From positions 11,231 through 16,952 of the forward strand of contig KL568630.1 in the NCBI GenBank assembly GCA_000715605.1: a DNA stretch of 5,722 nucleotides. The letters run 5' to 3'. Below the pieces are notes generated by a model that was given only the letters and a program-made list of their open reading frames with translations, ran no database searches and was not told the DNA's origin. Source of the stretch: Streptomyces speibonae. Lineage in GTDB: Bacteria; Actinomycetota; Actinomycetes; Streptomycetales; Streptomycetaceae. The position numbers were made by a program, and so were the translations under genes. Shown in pieces: positions 1 to 5,467 of the stretch; position 1 is the first letter of the stretch, and the number at the start of each line of letters is the position of its first letter.

Positions 1-21
1 AGAGATGTGTATAAGAGACAG
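1..21 (+). other. Nextera/Tn5 mosaic-end adapter (sequencing artefact)
   Basis: Bases 3-21 read AGATGTGTATAAGAGACAG, which is exactly the 19-bp hyperactive Tn5 mosaic end used in tagmentation libraries. It is a synthetic hybrid of the natural Tn5 inside and outside ends, so it is not evidence of a transposon. The two bases before it (AG) match neither standard Nextera tag next to the mosaic end. They would match the end of a second mosaic end, so an adapter concatemer is possible. Genomic sequence starts at about base 22, and any reading frame opening inside this stretch is spurious. Confidence 0.96.
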
Positions 22-119
22 ACATGCCGCAGCACGCCCTGGAGGAGACCCTCGCCACCATCGACCGCACCCGCGGCAGGCTGCTCGGCCGCCTGCGTGA
101 CGGGCGGAAGGCCGCCTGA
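22..119 (+). CDS. C-terminal fragment of an upstream gene, unidentified
   Basis: This frame is open from the adapter junction to a TGA at 117-119. The first whole codon is the ATG at 24, giving 31 residues from MPQHALEETL to RDGRKAA. The ATG is probably internal, because it has no ribosome-binding site (only adapter precedes it) and a 31-residue gene here is unlikely. The fragment is charged and predicted helical, with a basic tail. The TGA overlaps the ATG of the next gene by one base (TGATG), which indicates an operon and translational coupling with the polysialyltransferase-family gene. A role in the same surface-polymer pathway, for instance another glycosyltransferase or a sugar-nucleotide enzyme, is a guess from position only. 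I do not recognise the family from this tail. Confidence 0.6.
106..111 (+). promoter_or_regulatory. Ribosome-binding site of the polysialyltransferase-family gene
   Basis: GGAAGG lies seven bases before the ATG at 119, within the last codons of the upstream gene. It supports the ATG at 119 as the true start and the coupled reading of the two genes. Confidence 0.7.
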
Positions 120-1474
120 TGTCCCTGCCCCGCACCACCACCCAGATCTTCCAGGTCTCGACGCTCTACGGCGCGGCCACCCTGGCCGCCGCGCTGGACG
201 CGGGCCTGTTCGGACCGCGCGGTCAGGCCCGCCGCATCCTGCTGGTCTCCAACAACGCCGCCGTCCCGGAGACCGCCCTGCGCCTGGACGAGATGCACGG
301 CTACGGCCCGCTGGCTGGCCGCTTCGACACGGTGACGAGCTGGAACGAGGCGATCAGCCCGTACCACCCGAGCACCTGGGGGCCGCGCGGCGACGACACG
401 GTGCTGTGGCAGCGGGCGCTGCGGCTGCTGTGGGACGTCGACGAGGACGACAGGGTGGAGCTCGCCGTCGAGTCGATCCAGGTCAACCCGGCCCGCGCGC
501 TGGCGGCCATCTTCTCCGAGGCGTCCGTCGACGTGTACGCCGACGGGCTGATGAGCTACGGCCCGACGCGCGAGAAACTGCCCCTGACCCTCGCGCGCCG
601 CGTCCGGCGGCTGCTCCATCTCGACCTGGTCCCGGGGCTGCGGCCGCTGCTGCTGTCCGAGTACGGCGTCGAACCGGTGATCGTGCCGGACGGGGCGTTC
701 CGGGCCGTGCTGGACGAGATCTCCCGCGACGCGGCGGACGACCCGCGGCTCGCGCCCGTACTCGCCGAGGAGCCGACGGCCGTGCTCCTCGGCCAGTACC
801 TGGCGGCGATCAACATCCTGAGCGCGCGGGAGGAGGAGGACCTCCACGTGCGCATGCTGACCGGGGCCGTGCGCGCCGGGCACCGGTCCATCGTCTTCAA
901 GCCGCATCCGACGGCCCCGGCCGGCTACTCGGCGGCGCTGAGCAAGGCGGCGGCGGACGCGGGTGTACGGCTGACCGTGCTGGACGCTCCGCTGCTGGCC
1001 GAGACGTTGTACCGGCACTGCCGTCCCGCACTCGTCGTGGGCTGCTTCTCCACGGCCATGGTGACCGCGTCCGCGTACTACGACGTGCCCGTCGCCCGGG
1101 TGGGGACGGCGCTGGTCATGGACCGTCTCACGCCGTACCCGAACAGCAACCGGGTGCCGCTGGCCGTGATCGACCATCTGGTGCCGGACCTGGAGGGTGA
1201 CGAGACGCCCGCCGTCGTCGGACCGGCCCCGGACACGCTGTCTCCCCTGGTCCGGGCGGTCGGCTTCTGCATGCAGCCCAAGACGTACGCGGGTCTGCGG
1301 GAGCCGACGGCGGAGTGGCTCCGTACGCATCTGGCCGGTACGCCCGGCTACTACTTCCCCGAACTGCGCCTGGCGGAACTGTCCTTGCCGGGGAGCACAC
1401 CGCGCACCCGGGCGAGGGTCCGGGCGGGTCGGGCGAAGCGGGTCGTGGGCAGCGCGGTACGCCGCAGGAGGTAG
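119..1474 (+). CDS. Alpha-2,8-polysialyltransferase family protein (GT-B glycosyltransferase)
   Basis: This 451-residue protein resembles the actinobacterial members of the polysialyltransferase (POLYST, PF07388) family. Such enzymes transfer sialic-acid-type sugars from a CMP-activated donor onto a growing polymer at the inner face of the membrane. Visible landmarks are a short N-terminal strand/helix region (TTTQIFQVSTLYGAATL, 6-22), an ADG triplet at 141-143 where the family has D/E-D/E-G, GQYL at 225-228, the donor-binding HP motif within FKPHP (260-264), and a CFST segment at 309-312 in the position of the family's downstream Ser/Thr motif. Only one acidic residue is present in the ADG motif, which is a departure from the canonical pair. 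The tail (429-451) is rich in Arg/Lys and could hold the enzyme at the membrane. The start is fixed by GGAAGG seven bases upstream and the TGATG overlap. There are no signal peptide or membrane helices. In Streptomyces a likely product is a Kdn-containing teichulosonic wall polymer, but donor and acceptor are inferred. Confidence 0.82.
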   Translation: MSLPRTTTQIFQVSTLYGAATLAAALDAGLFGPRGQARRILLVSNNAAVPETALRLDEMHGYGPLAGRFDTVTSWNEAISPYHPSTWGPRGDDTVLWQRALRLLWDVDEDDRVELAVESIQVNPARALAAIFSEASVDVYADGLMSYGPTREKLPLTLARRVRRLLHLDLVPGLRPLLLSEYGVEPVIVPDGAFRAVLDEISRDAADDPRLAPVLAEEPTAVLLGQYLAAINILSAREEEDLHVRMLTGAVRAGHRSIVFKPHPTAPAGYSAALSKAAADAGVRLTVLDAPLLAETLYRHCRPALVVGCFSTAMVTASAYYDVPVARVGTALVMDRLTPYPNSNRVPLAVIDHLVPDLEGDETPAVVGPAPDTLSPLVRAVGFCMQPKTYAGLREPTAEWLRTHLAGTPGYYFPELRLAELSLPGSTPRTRARVRAGRAKRVVGSAVRRRR

Positions 1475-1564
1475 CGCAGCCGGGTCGCCAACCGAGACCC
1501 ACGGGTCACAACCGCGCCACCCGCCCGTCAACCCCCGTACACCCCACCGCTCCACAGTTGCGCG

Positions 1565-2653
1565 GTGCCCAACGACACCGCCGTACGCCTGCCGCAGCAA
1601 AAGCCCGGCCCCGGCCTTCCCGCCGGACGGACCGGCCCACGGGAACACCGCTCCGACATCGATCTGATCCGCCTCCTGTGCTCCGCGACCATCATGCTGG
1701 GCCACGTCGGCGCCCAGTTCATCCACGCCACCGGCAACGACCCGGCGAACGGCTCCGGCACCTACTGGGCAGGGCACGTCGCCGAGGCGGTCAACCCCTT
1801 CGCGGTGCCCCTCTACTTCGCCATCGCCGGCTGGGCGGTACTCGTCGGCGCACCCCCGCGCGACAGCGCCCGCATGTGGCAGCGGATCGTGCGCAACACC
1901 GTCCCACTCTTCGTGTGGACGGCGGTCTACCTGCTCTGGGCCTGGCTGCGCGACCGCAACGACCGTCCGATGACGGAGCTGGCGGCGGACTCCCTCTTCG
2001 GCTCCGTGGAGCCCGCCTACCACCTGTGGTTCATGTACAACTACATCCCGGTCATCGCGCTGCTCGCCTTCGCCGTGCTGATCAGGGCGGGCCGGCGGCC
2101 CTGGGGGCTCGGCGCGGCGCTGCTCGGCGTCGCGGTCGCGCCGAGCGTGCTGACCACGATCACCGAGGTGACGGGGTATGAGATGCCGTCGTCGTCCTGG
2201 GGGTTCAGCACCTATGCGCTGGTGTACGCGGTGGGCGGGGCGCTGCTGTTCGCCCTGCCGGCCGGGACCGTCCGGTGGCGGTGGCCCCTGTTCGTACTGA
2301 CGGCGCTCACCATGGCGGGGGCGCTCTGGTACAACACGCAGGTCCACTACGTGATGCCCAACGCCCACCTGTTCGTCGCGGTGATGAGCGTCTGTGTCCT
2401 GCTGCTGGTCAGCAGGGTCAGGGTGCCGGAGAGGTACCGGCCCCTGCTGAAGAGGCTGGCCGGTGCGGCGCTCGGCGCGTACATGGTGCATGTGCTGTTC
2501 GTCGAGGAGATCGTCGCTCCCCTGGTGTCGCCGGAGTTCGGCGGCCCGGCGGCGGGGCTTCTGCTGGCCGTTCTGGTGGTCACGGTGATGGTTCTGTCGT
2601 TCGCCGTCAGCCTTCTGTGGGGGCGCCTGAACCTGCGGCGTCTGCTGGGCTGA
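1565..2653 (+). CDS. Acyltransferase-3 family membrane protein
   Basis: This 362-residue integral membrane protein belongs to the acyltransferase-3 family (PF01757; OafA/WecH type), which moves acyl groups, usually acetyl, onto sugars or lipids across the cytoplasmic membrane. The family's R-x10-H signature is present as Arg36 and His47 in the first helix. Further matches are VPLYFAIAGW (81-90, the usual FFxxSGF-like stretch), YHLWFMYNYI (152-161) and YMVHVLF (306-312, the C-terminal LxxH-like helix). About ten hydrophobic segments can be counted, and the length is normal. GTG 1565 is the first possible start after the in-frame TAG of the preceding gene, and the next (ATG, residue 43) would destroy the R-x10-H motif. 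However, no Shine-Dalgarno is visible in the C-rich 90-bp leader, so translation may be weak or unusual. The gap holds no convincing terminator, so co-transcription with the glycosyltransferase is plausible. The 3' end overlaps the opposing regulator by 47 bp. The substrate is unknown; the surface polymer made next door is the obvious candidate. Confidence 0.85.
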   Translation: MPNDTAVRLPQQKPGPGLPAGRTGPREHRSDIDLIRLLCSATIMLGHVGAQFIHATGNDPANGSGTYWAGHVAEAVNPFAVPLYFAIAGWAVLVGAPPRDSARMWQRIVRNTVPLFVWTAVYLLWAWLRDRNDRPMTELAADSLFGSVEPAYHLWFMYNYIPVIALLAFAVLIRAGRRPWGLGAALLGVAVAPSVLTTITEVTGYEMPSSSWGFSTYALVYAVGGALLFALPAGTVRWRWPLFVLTALTMAGALWYNTQVHYVMPNAHLFVAVMSVCVLLLVSRVRVPERYRPLLKRLAGAALGAYMVHVLFVEEIVAPLVSPEFGGPAAGLLLAVLVVTVMVLSFAVSLLWGRLNLRRLLG

Positions 2654-3296
2654 ACCGGACCTCGATCCCGGCGAGGATCAGGGCGAGGCCCTCTTCGAAG
2701 TGGGCGTCGTAGTTCTCGAAGAGTTCCGCGCCGCCCCGGGCCGACAGGGGATAGTCGGCCAGCAGGCGGGCACGGTCGCTCACGTCGAAGCCCTCGCGGC
2801 GCTCCCCGGGCCGGGGCATGACGCCCTGCTCCTCGGTGACGAATCCGAGCGTGTACAGGTACGTGGTGGTGAGGGCGCGGACGGCCCGGGCGAGCGTGAA
2901 ACCGCAGGAGGTCAGCAGCCGCAGGTTGTCCTCCATCTGCTCGGCGTGCTCGATGCCGGTGAAGCGCGTGCCGCTGAAGACCTTCGCGCCGTCGCGGTAG
3001 GCGAGCAGCGACGTGCGCAGGCCGCGGTTGACCTTGAGCAGCCGCTCCTGCCAGGTGTCGTCCGGGGAGAGCGTGTGCGTGTGCTCGGCGGCCATGCGGC
3101 GGAGGATCTCCGTCGCCATCTCGTCGAGCAGCGCCTGCTTGTCCTTGAAATGCCAGTACAGCGCGGGCGCCTTGACGTCCAGCTCCTTGGCGATGACACG
3201 CAGGGTCAGGCCCTCGAGGCCGACCTCGTTGAGCAGCTTCAGCGCCGTGTCGGCGACCCGTCCGCGGTCGAGCGGGGCGCGTCGTTCCGTACTCAC
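2607..3296 (-). CDS. TetR-family transcriptional repressor (TetR class, TetR_C domain)
   Basis: With the GTG start this is a 229-residue one-component repressor. An N-terminal TetR_N helix-turn-helix lies at about 12-58, with recognition region LTLRVIAKELDVKAPALYWHF (30-50), followed by a TetR_C ligand/dimer domain (about 70-215). By memory it aligns along its whole length with the tetracycline repressor: LNEVG, LYWH, KxALLD, RDGAKV, GTR, TLG-V-E-Q. The Mg-chelate ligand His100 corresponds to Phe107, Asn82 to Val89 and Phe86 to Leu93, whereas Thr103, Arg104 and Glu147 are kept (Thr110, Arg111, Glu155). The inducer is therefore probably not Mg-tetracycline. I prefer GTG 3296 over TTG 3305, because neither has a Shine-Dalgarno and a weak TAGATT -10 (3304-3309) would give a nearly leaderless mRNA starting at the GTG. 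It is divergent from the flavin monooxygenase, and the two inverted repeats between them imply autoregulation and control of that gene. Confidence 0.9.
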   Translation of the reverse strand: MSTERRAPLDRGRVADTALKLLNEVGLEGLTLRVIAKELDVKAPALYWHFKDKQALLDEMATEILRRMAAEHTHTLSPDDTWQERLLKVNRGLRTSLLAYRDGAKVFSGTRFTGIEHAEQMEDNLRLLTSCGFTLARAVRALTTTYLYTLGFVTEEQGVMPRPGERREGFDVSDRARLLADYPLSARGGAELFENYDAHFEEGLALILAGIEVRFSPADAAGSGAPTEG

Positions 3297-3298
3297 GC

Positions 3299-3328
3299 TT
3301 GACAATCTAACACCGTTAGGGCCACGCT
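3299..3328 (+). promoter_or_regulatory. Probable promoter of the monooxygenase gene
   Basis: A perfect TTGACA -35 box lies at 3299-3304, just outside the preferred GTG start of the divergent repressor. At 18 bp spacing a weak CACGCT (3323-3328) fits the actinomycete TAnnnT -10 pattern only at its A and final T. The predicted start of transcription is near 3335, giving a leader of about 33 nt. Operator 1 fills the spacer, so repressor binding would directly exclude RNA polymerase. Confidence 0.5.
3307..3319. promoter_or_regulatory. Operator 1 for the TetR-family repressor
   Basis: CTAACACCGTTAG is a perfect inverted repeat (5-bp arms, 3-bp spacer). It shares the TAACAMCGTTA core with a second site 36 bp away, centre to centre. 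It lies in the -35/-10 spacer of the monooxygenase promoter and at the presumed -10 of the repressor gene. Short palindromes of this form in a divergent spacer are usual TetR-family operators. Confidence 0.75.
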
Positions 3329-3341
3329 CTGGAGGACGGCA

Positions 3342-3356
3342 CTTAACAACGTTAAG
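3342..3356. promoter_or_regulatory. Operator 2 for the TetR-family repressor
   Basis: CTTAACAACGTTAAG is a perfect inverted repeat with 6-bp arms and a 3-bp spacer, one base pair per arm longer than operator 1. It lies downstream of the predicted transcription start of the monooxygenase, and its right arm overlaps the AAGGA ribosome-binding site. Apart from the adapter, operator 1 and one spot near 5424, it is the only place where TAA/TTA trinucleotides occur in the window, so it stands out from the background. Confidence 0.78.
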
Positions 3357-3358
3357 GA
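3354..3358 (+). promoter_or_regulatory. Ribosome-binding site of the monooxygenase, overlapping operator 2
   Basis: AAGGA lies nine bases before ATG 3368 and supports that start. Its first three bases belong to the right arm of operator 2, so the 15-bp palindrome in the mRNA (6-bp stem, 3-nt loop) could also partly hide it. That second effect is inference, as the stem is short. Confidence 0.6.
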
Positions 3359-3367
3359 CGGTGGATC

Positions 3368-4774
3368 ATGAACCACACCGATGTGCTGATCGTGGGCGCG
3401 GGACCGACCGGTCTCGCCCTCGGTGTCGACCTGGCCCGGCACGGGATCTCCGCGCTGGTGGTGGAGCGGGAGGACGACCTGTTCCCCGGTTCGCGCGGCA
3501 AGGGGATACAGCCGCGCACCATGGAGGTCTTCGACGACCTGGGCGTGCTGGGCGCGATCCGCGCGGCCGGCGGCGGCTACCCGGTCGGCATGCTCTGGCA
3601 GAACGGCGAGCGCATGGGCGAGCACCGCATGTTCGACCAGAAAGCCGAGCCGACCGAGGACTCGCCGTACAACGAGCCGTGGATGGTGCCGCAGTGGCGC
3701 ACGCAGCGGATCCTGCTGGAGCGGCTCGGGGAACTCGGCGGCAAGGTCGCCTTCCGCCGCGAGGTCACCGGCGTGACGCAGGGCGCGGACGGGGTGACCG
3801 CACACCTCGCCTCGGGCGAGCCCCTGCACGCCCGGTACCTCGTCGCGGCGGACGGGGGCCGGTCCGTGGTGCGCCACAGCGTGGAGATCGGCATGACCGG
3901 GGAGGAGGTGGACCCGCAGCCCATGCTGGTGGCGGACGTCCGGCTCACCGGTCTGGACCGGGACAACTGGCACATCTTCCCGCCGGCGGAGGGCCAGGGG
4001 CTCCTCGCGATCTGCCCGCTGGCCGGGACGGAGGACTTCCAGGTGGTGGCCCGGTTCGCGGAGGGGGCGCAGGTGGACGTCTCGCCCGACGGCGTACGGA
4101 AGGTGATCGCCGCCCGTACCCACCTCGCCGCCGACGACGTCACGGACGTGCGGTGGGCCTCCAACTTCCGCCCGCGGGCCGCGCTGGCCGACCGGTTCCG
4201 CGCGGGCCGCGTCTTCCTCGCCGGTGACGCGGCGCACGTGCACTCACCGGCCGGCGGACAGGGGCTCAACACCAGCATCCAGGACGCCTACAACCTCGGC
4301 TGGAAGCTGGGCGCGGTGCTGGGCGGCGGGGCGGACGAGGCGTTGCTGGACACCTACGAGGAGGAGCGGCGGCCGATCGCCGCGCAGATGCTGGACCTCT
4401 CCACCAGCGTGCACCGGGGCGAGACCCAGCGGGGCGGGGCCACCCGGCAGCTGGATCTCGGCTACCCCTACTCCTCGCTCACCGCGGAGACCCGCATGGA
4501 GCCCGGCCCGGTGCGCGCGGGCGACCGGGCGCCCGACGGCACGGTGGCCGGGGTCCGCGTCTTCGACGCCTTCCGGGGCCCGCACTGGACCCTGCTGGCC
4601 CTGGGCACGGCCGCTCCCGCCATGCCCCCGTCCGTACGGGTGGTGCAGGGCCCAGCGCACCGGACCTACGGCACGGGCCTGTTCCTCGTCCGCCCGGACG
4701 GCTATGTGGGGTGGGCCGGGGACCGGCCGGAGGGCTCTGGCAGCTACCTGGGCCGGTTCGGGCTGACGGGCTGA
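3368..4774 (+). CDS. FAD-dependent aromatic monooxygenase (class A flavoprotein hydroxylase)
   Basis: This 468-residue cytosolic enzyme is of the PHBH-like single-component class (FAD_binding_3, PF01494), which uses FAD, NAD(P)H and O2 to hydroxylate aromatic compounds. Family members include PgaE-type polyketide hydroxylases, MhpA, the rifampicin monooxygenase Rox and TetX. The dinucleotide-binding GAGPTG is at 10-15 with the ribose-binding Glu33. SRGKGIQPRTMEVFDDLG (42-59) is the typical post-Rossmann segment. The DG motif (ADGGRSVVR, 161-169) and the GD motif (FLAGDAAHVHSPAGGQGLN, 283-301) are intact. From about residue 379 (PGPVRAGDRAPDG) a thioredoxin-like C-terminal domain follows, as in PgaE-type enzymes, so the protein appears full length. 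AAGGA nine bases upstream fixes the ATG. The gene is divergent from a TetR-type repressor with two operators in the shared spacer, so expression is probably induced by the substrate or a related molecule. Detoxification or resistance fits a stand-alone regulated gene better than biosynthesis. The substrate cannot be read from the sequence. Confidence 0.92.
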   Translation: MNHTDVLIVGAGPTGLALGVDLARHGISALVVEREDDLFPGSRGKGIQPRTMEVFDDLGVLGAIRAAGGGYPVGMLWQNGERMGEHRMFDQKAEPTEDSPYNEPWMVPQWRTQRILLERLGELGGKVAFRREVTGVTQGADGVTAHLASGEPLHARYLVAADGGRSVVRHSVEIGMTGEEVDPQPMLVADVRLTGLDRDNWHIFPPAEGQGLLAICPLAGTEDFQVVARFAEGAQVDVSPDGVRKVIAARTHLAADDVTDVRWASNFRPRAALADRFRAGRVFLAGDAAHVHSPAGGQGLNTSIQDAYNLGWKLGAVLGGGADEALLDTYEEERRPIAAQMLDLSTSVHRGETQRGGATRQLDLGYPYSSLTAETRMEPGPVRAGDRAPDGTVAGVRVFDAFRGPHWTLLALGTAAPAMPPSVRVVQGPAHRTYGTGLFLVRPDGYVGWAGDRPEGSGSYLGRFGLTG

Positions 4775-4795
4775 AGGGCTGAAGGCCCGAACCGG
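4753..4795. terminator. Probable bidirectional terminator hairpin
   Basis: CCGGTTCGGGC (4753-4763) and GCCCGAACCGG (4785-4795) form a perfect 11-bp stem with a 21-base loop that contains the monooxygenase stop codon. Two flanking G-U pairs (RNA of the + strand) could lengthen it. It lies between two convergent genes whose stops are only 33 bp apart, so it can serve both. No T-run follows on either strand; hairpins without a U-tail are common terminators in Streptomyces. Confidence 0.65.
4760..4783 (+). repeat. Three tandem copies of an 8-bp unit with stops in all frames
   Basis: GGGCTGAC, GGGCTGAA and GGGCTGAA follow one another without a gap. The 8-bp period places a TGA in each of the three forward frames (4764, 4772, 4780), and the middle one ends the monooxygenase. 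The array makes up most of the hairpin loop. Confidence 0.7.
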
Positions 4796-4807
4796 TTCCG
4801 GTCCTGT

Positions 4808-5389
4808 TCAGTCATCGCCGTCGAGGAGGGTGTCGACGGAGAGGTCGAGGGGGATGCCGGCGGACTCCAGGACGCGGACGGACTGACCCCGCTTGAAGCG
4901 CTGGGGGTCGAGGTACTTGCCGTCGACCGGGTCGGTGTAGAGGAGGACCTCGTCGTGCGTGCGGTCGACGATGAGGTAGGCGGGCACGTTGGCCCGGGCA
5001 TAGACATCGACCTTCGTGGCTGTGTCGTTCGTCCAATTGGAGGAGGTCACCTCCAACACCAGGCGGAAGACGTGAGGCGCGTAGCAGTTCTTCTCGACCA
5101 AGGCGTCCTTGTAGTCGTCGTCGACAACGGAGAAGTCAGGGACCGCGTAGTCCTCCGGCCCGGTAGGCAGCCACAGGCCGATGCCTTGCAGGTATCTGAG
5201 GCCCGCTTGCCGGGCCCGGGCCCTCAGAAACTCCTCGGTGAGCCAGGTCAGCGACTCTTGGTGCGGCCCATCCGGCGGCGGTGTCACAACCATGCTCCCG
5301 TTGAGGATCTCCACCCGGTGCCCGGGCAGCTCCTCCCAGAGCCGGTCGGCAGCATCAGAAAGCGACGACTCGTGCAGCATCACAGCCAC
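4808..5389 (-). CDS. Uma2 family (DUF820) PD-(D/E)XK nuclease-like protein
   Basis: From the chosen GTG this is 193 residues, normal for Uma2 proteins (PF05685), a restriction-endonuclease-fold family abundant in Streptomyces and cyanobacteria, with no settled biological role. The core is complete: Glu27 in RVEILNG, Asp85 in VPDFSVV, Glu113 in LVLEVTS, and Lys126 in DTATKVDVYA, followed by the usual VPAYLIVD strand (135-142). The start is set by AGGAGG (5395-5400) five bases before GTG 5389. The frame stays open to TTG 5470, but that extension has no ribosome-binding site and its residues do not look like the family. GTG 5383 is a less well spaced alternative. The coding sequence is visibly less GC-rich than the monooxygenase gene (36 of 60 bases at 5041-5100, versus 48 of 60 at 3541-3600), compatible with horizontal acquisition. 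It is convergent with the monooxygenase and downstream of the mutase gene. No partner that would define it as a toxin or restriction system is present. Confidence 0.87.
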   Translation of the reverse strand: MAVMLHESSLSDAADRLWEELPGHRVEILNGSMVVTPPPDGPHQESLTWLTEEFLRARARQAGLRYLQGIGLWLPTGPEDYAVPDFSVVDDDYKDALVEKNCYAPHVFRLVLEVTSSNWTNDTATKVDVYARANVPAYLIVDRTHDEVLLYTDPVDGKYLDPQRFKRGQSVRVLESAGIPLDLSVDTLLDGDD

Positions 5390-5394
5390 GGCAC

Positions 5395-5400
5395 CCTCCT
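5395..5400 (-). promoter_or_regulatory. Ribosome-binding site of the Uma2-family gene
   Basis: AGGAGG on the - strand is a near-perfect Shine-Dalgarno five bases before GTG 5389. It decides the start against the longer TTG 5470 frame, within which it would lie. Confidence 0.75.
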
Positions 5401-5433
5401 TTCGGGAACACCCTCCACGAGCGTAACCGGCGA

Positions 5434-5467
5434 CGGGTACATTCCGCCCATGATCACCCGGACGGGT
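5434..5467. repeat. CGGGT / ACCCG / CGGGT inverted-repeat cluster
   Basis: CGGGT (5434-5438), ACCCG (5456-5460) and CGGGT (5463-5467) allow two mutually exclusive pairings of the middle block. One is a tight 12-bp palindrome, ACCCGGACGGGT; the other is a stem with a 17-base loop. The cluster lies just downstream of the mutase stop and across the possible Uma2 promoter. It may be a weak mutase terminator or a regulator site; the arms are short, so chance is possible. Confidence 0.3.

Noticed and set aside
3..21. Remnant of a natural Tn5-type transposon end
   Set aside because: The sequence is the engineered mosaic end, which differs from both natural Tn5 ends, and it sits at the very edge of the contig.
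7..1200. Long + strand open frame starting in the first bases
   Set aside because: It begins within the adapter, is out of frame with the polysialyltransferase-family gene, and is dominated by Arg/Gly/Ala/Pro as expected for a GC-rich shadow frame.
1482..1500. GGGTC/GACCC hairpin after the glycosyltransferase stop
   Set aside because: A 5-bp stem with a 9-base loop and no T-run is too weak in this base composition to call a terminator.
1315..2181. Long + strand open frame spanning the glycosyltransferase end and the acyltransferase start
   Set aside because: It is a shadow frame of low-complexity Arg/Pro/Ala residues, while the real genes in the other frame have clear family motifs.
2607..3296. 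Naming the regulator tetR of a tetracycline-resistance system
   Set aside because: Although the whole protein resembles TetR, the Mg-tetracycline ligand His is replaced by Phe and no efflux gene is adjacent.
3297..3305. TTG 3305 as the repressor start
   Set aside because: It would add only three residues, has no ribosome-binding site, and overlaps the TTGACA promoter element. It remains possible but is less likely than GTG 3296.
3013..4243. Long open frames on both strands over the repressor and monooxygenase
   Set aside because: They are antisense or shifted shadows of the two motif-rich genes, have no plausible domain, and would read through the operator region.
5037..5056. Palindromic GGAGGTCACCTCC and flanking TTGGAG/CTCCAA within the Uma2 gene
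   Set aside because: It falls on the codons for the conserved EVTSSNW active-site segment, so the symmetry is explained by coding.
5196..5227. Imperfect CTGAGGCCCG inverted repeat (one bulged base) inside the Uma2 gene
   Set aside because: It is intragenic, in a run of Arg/Ala codons, and has no sign of a regulatory role; likely a by-product of GC-rich codons.
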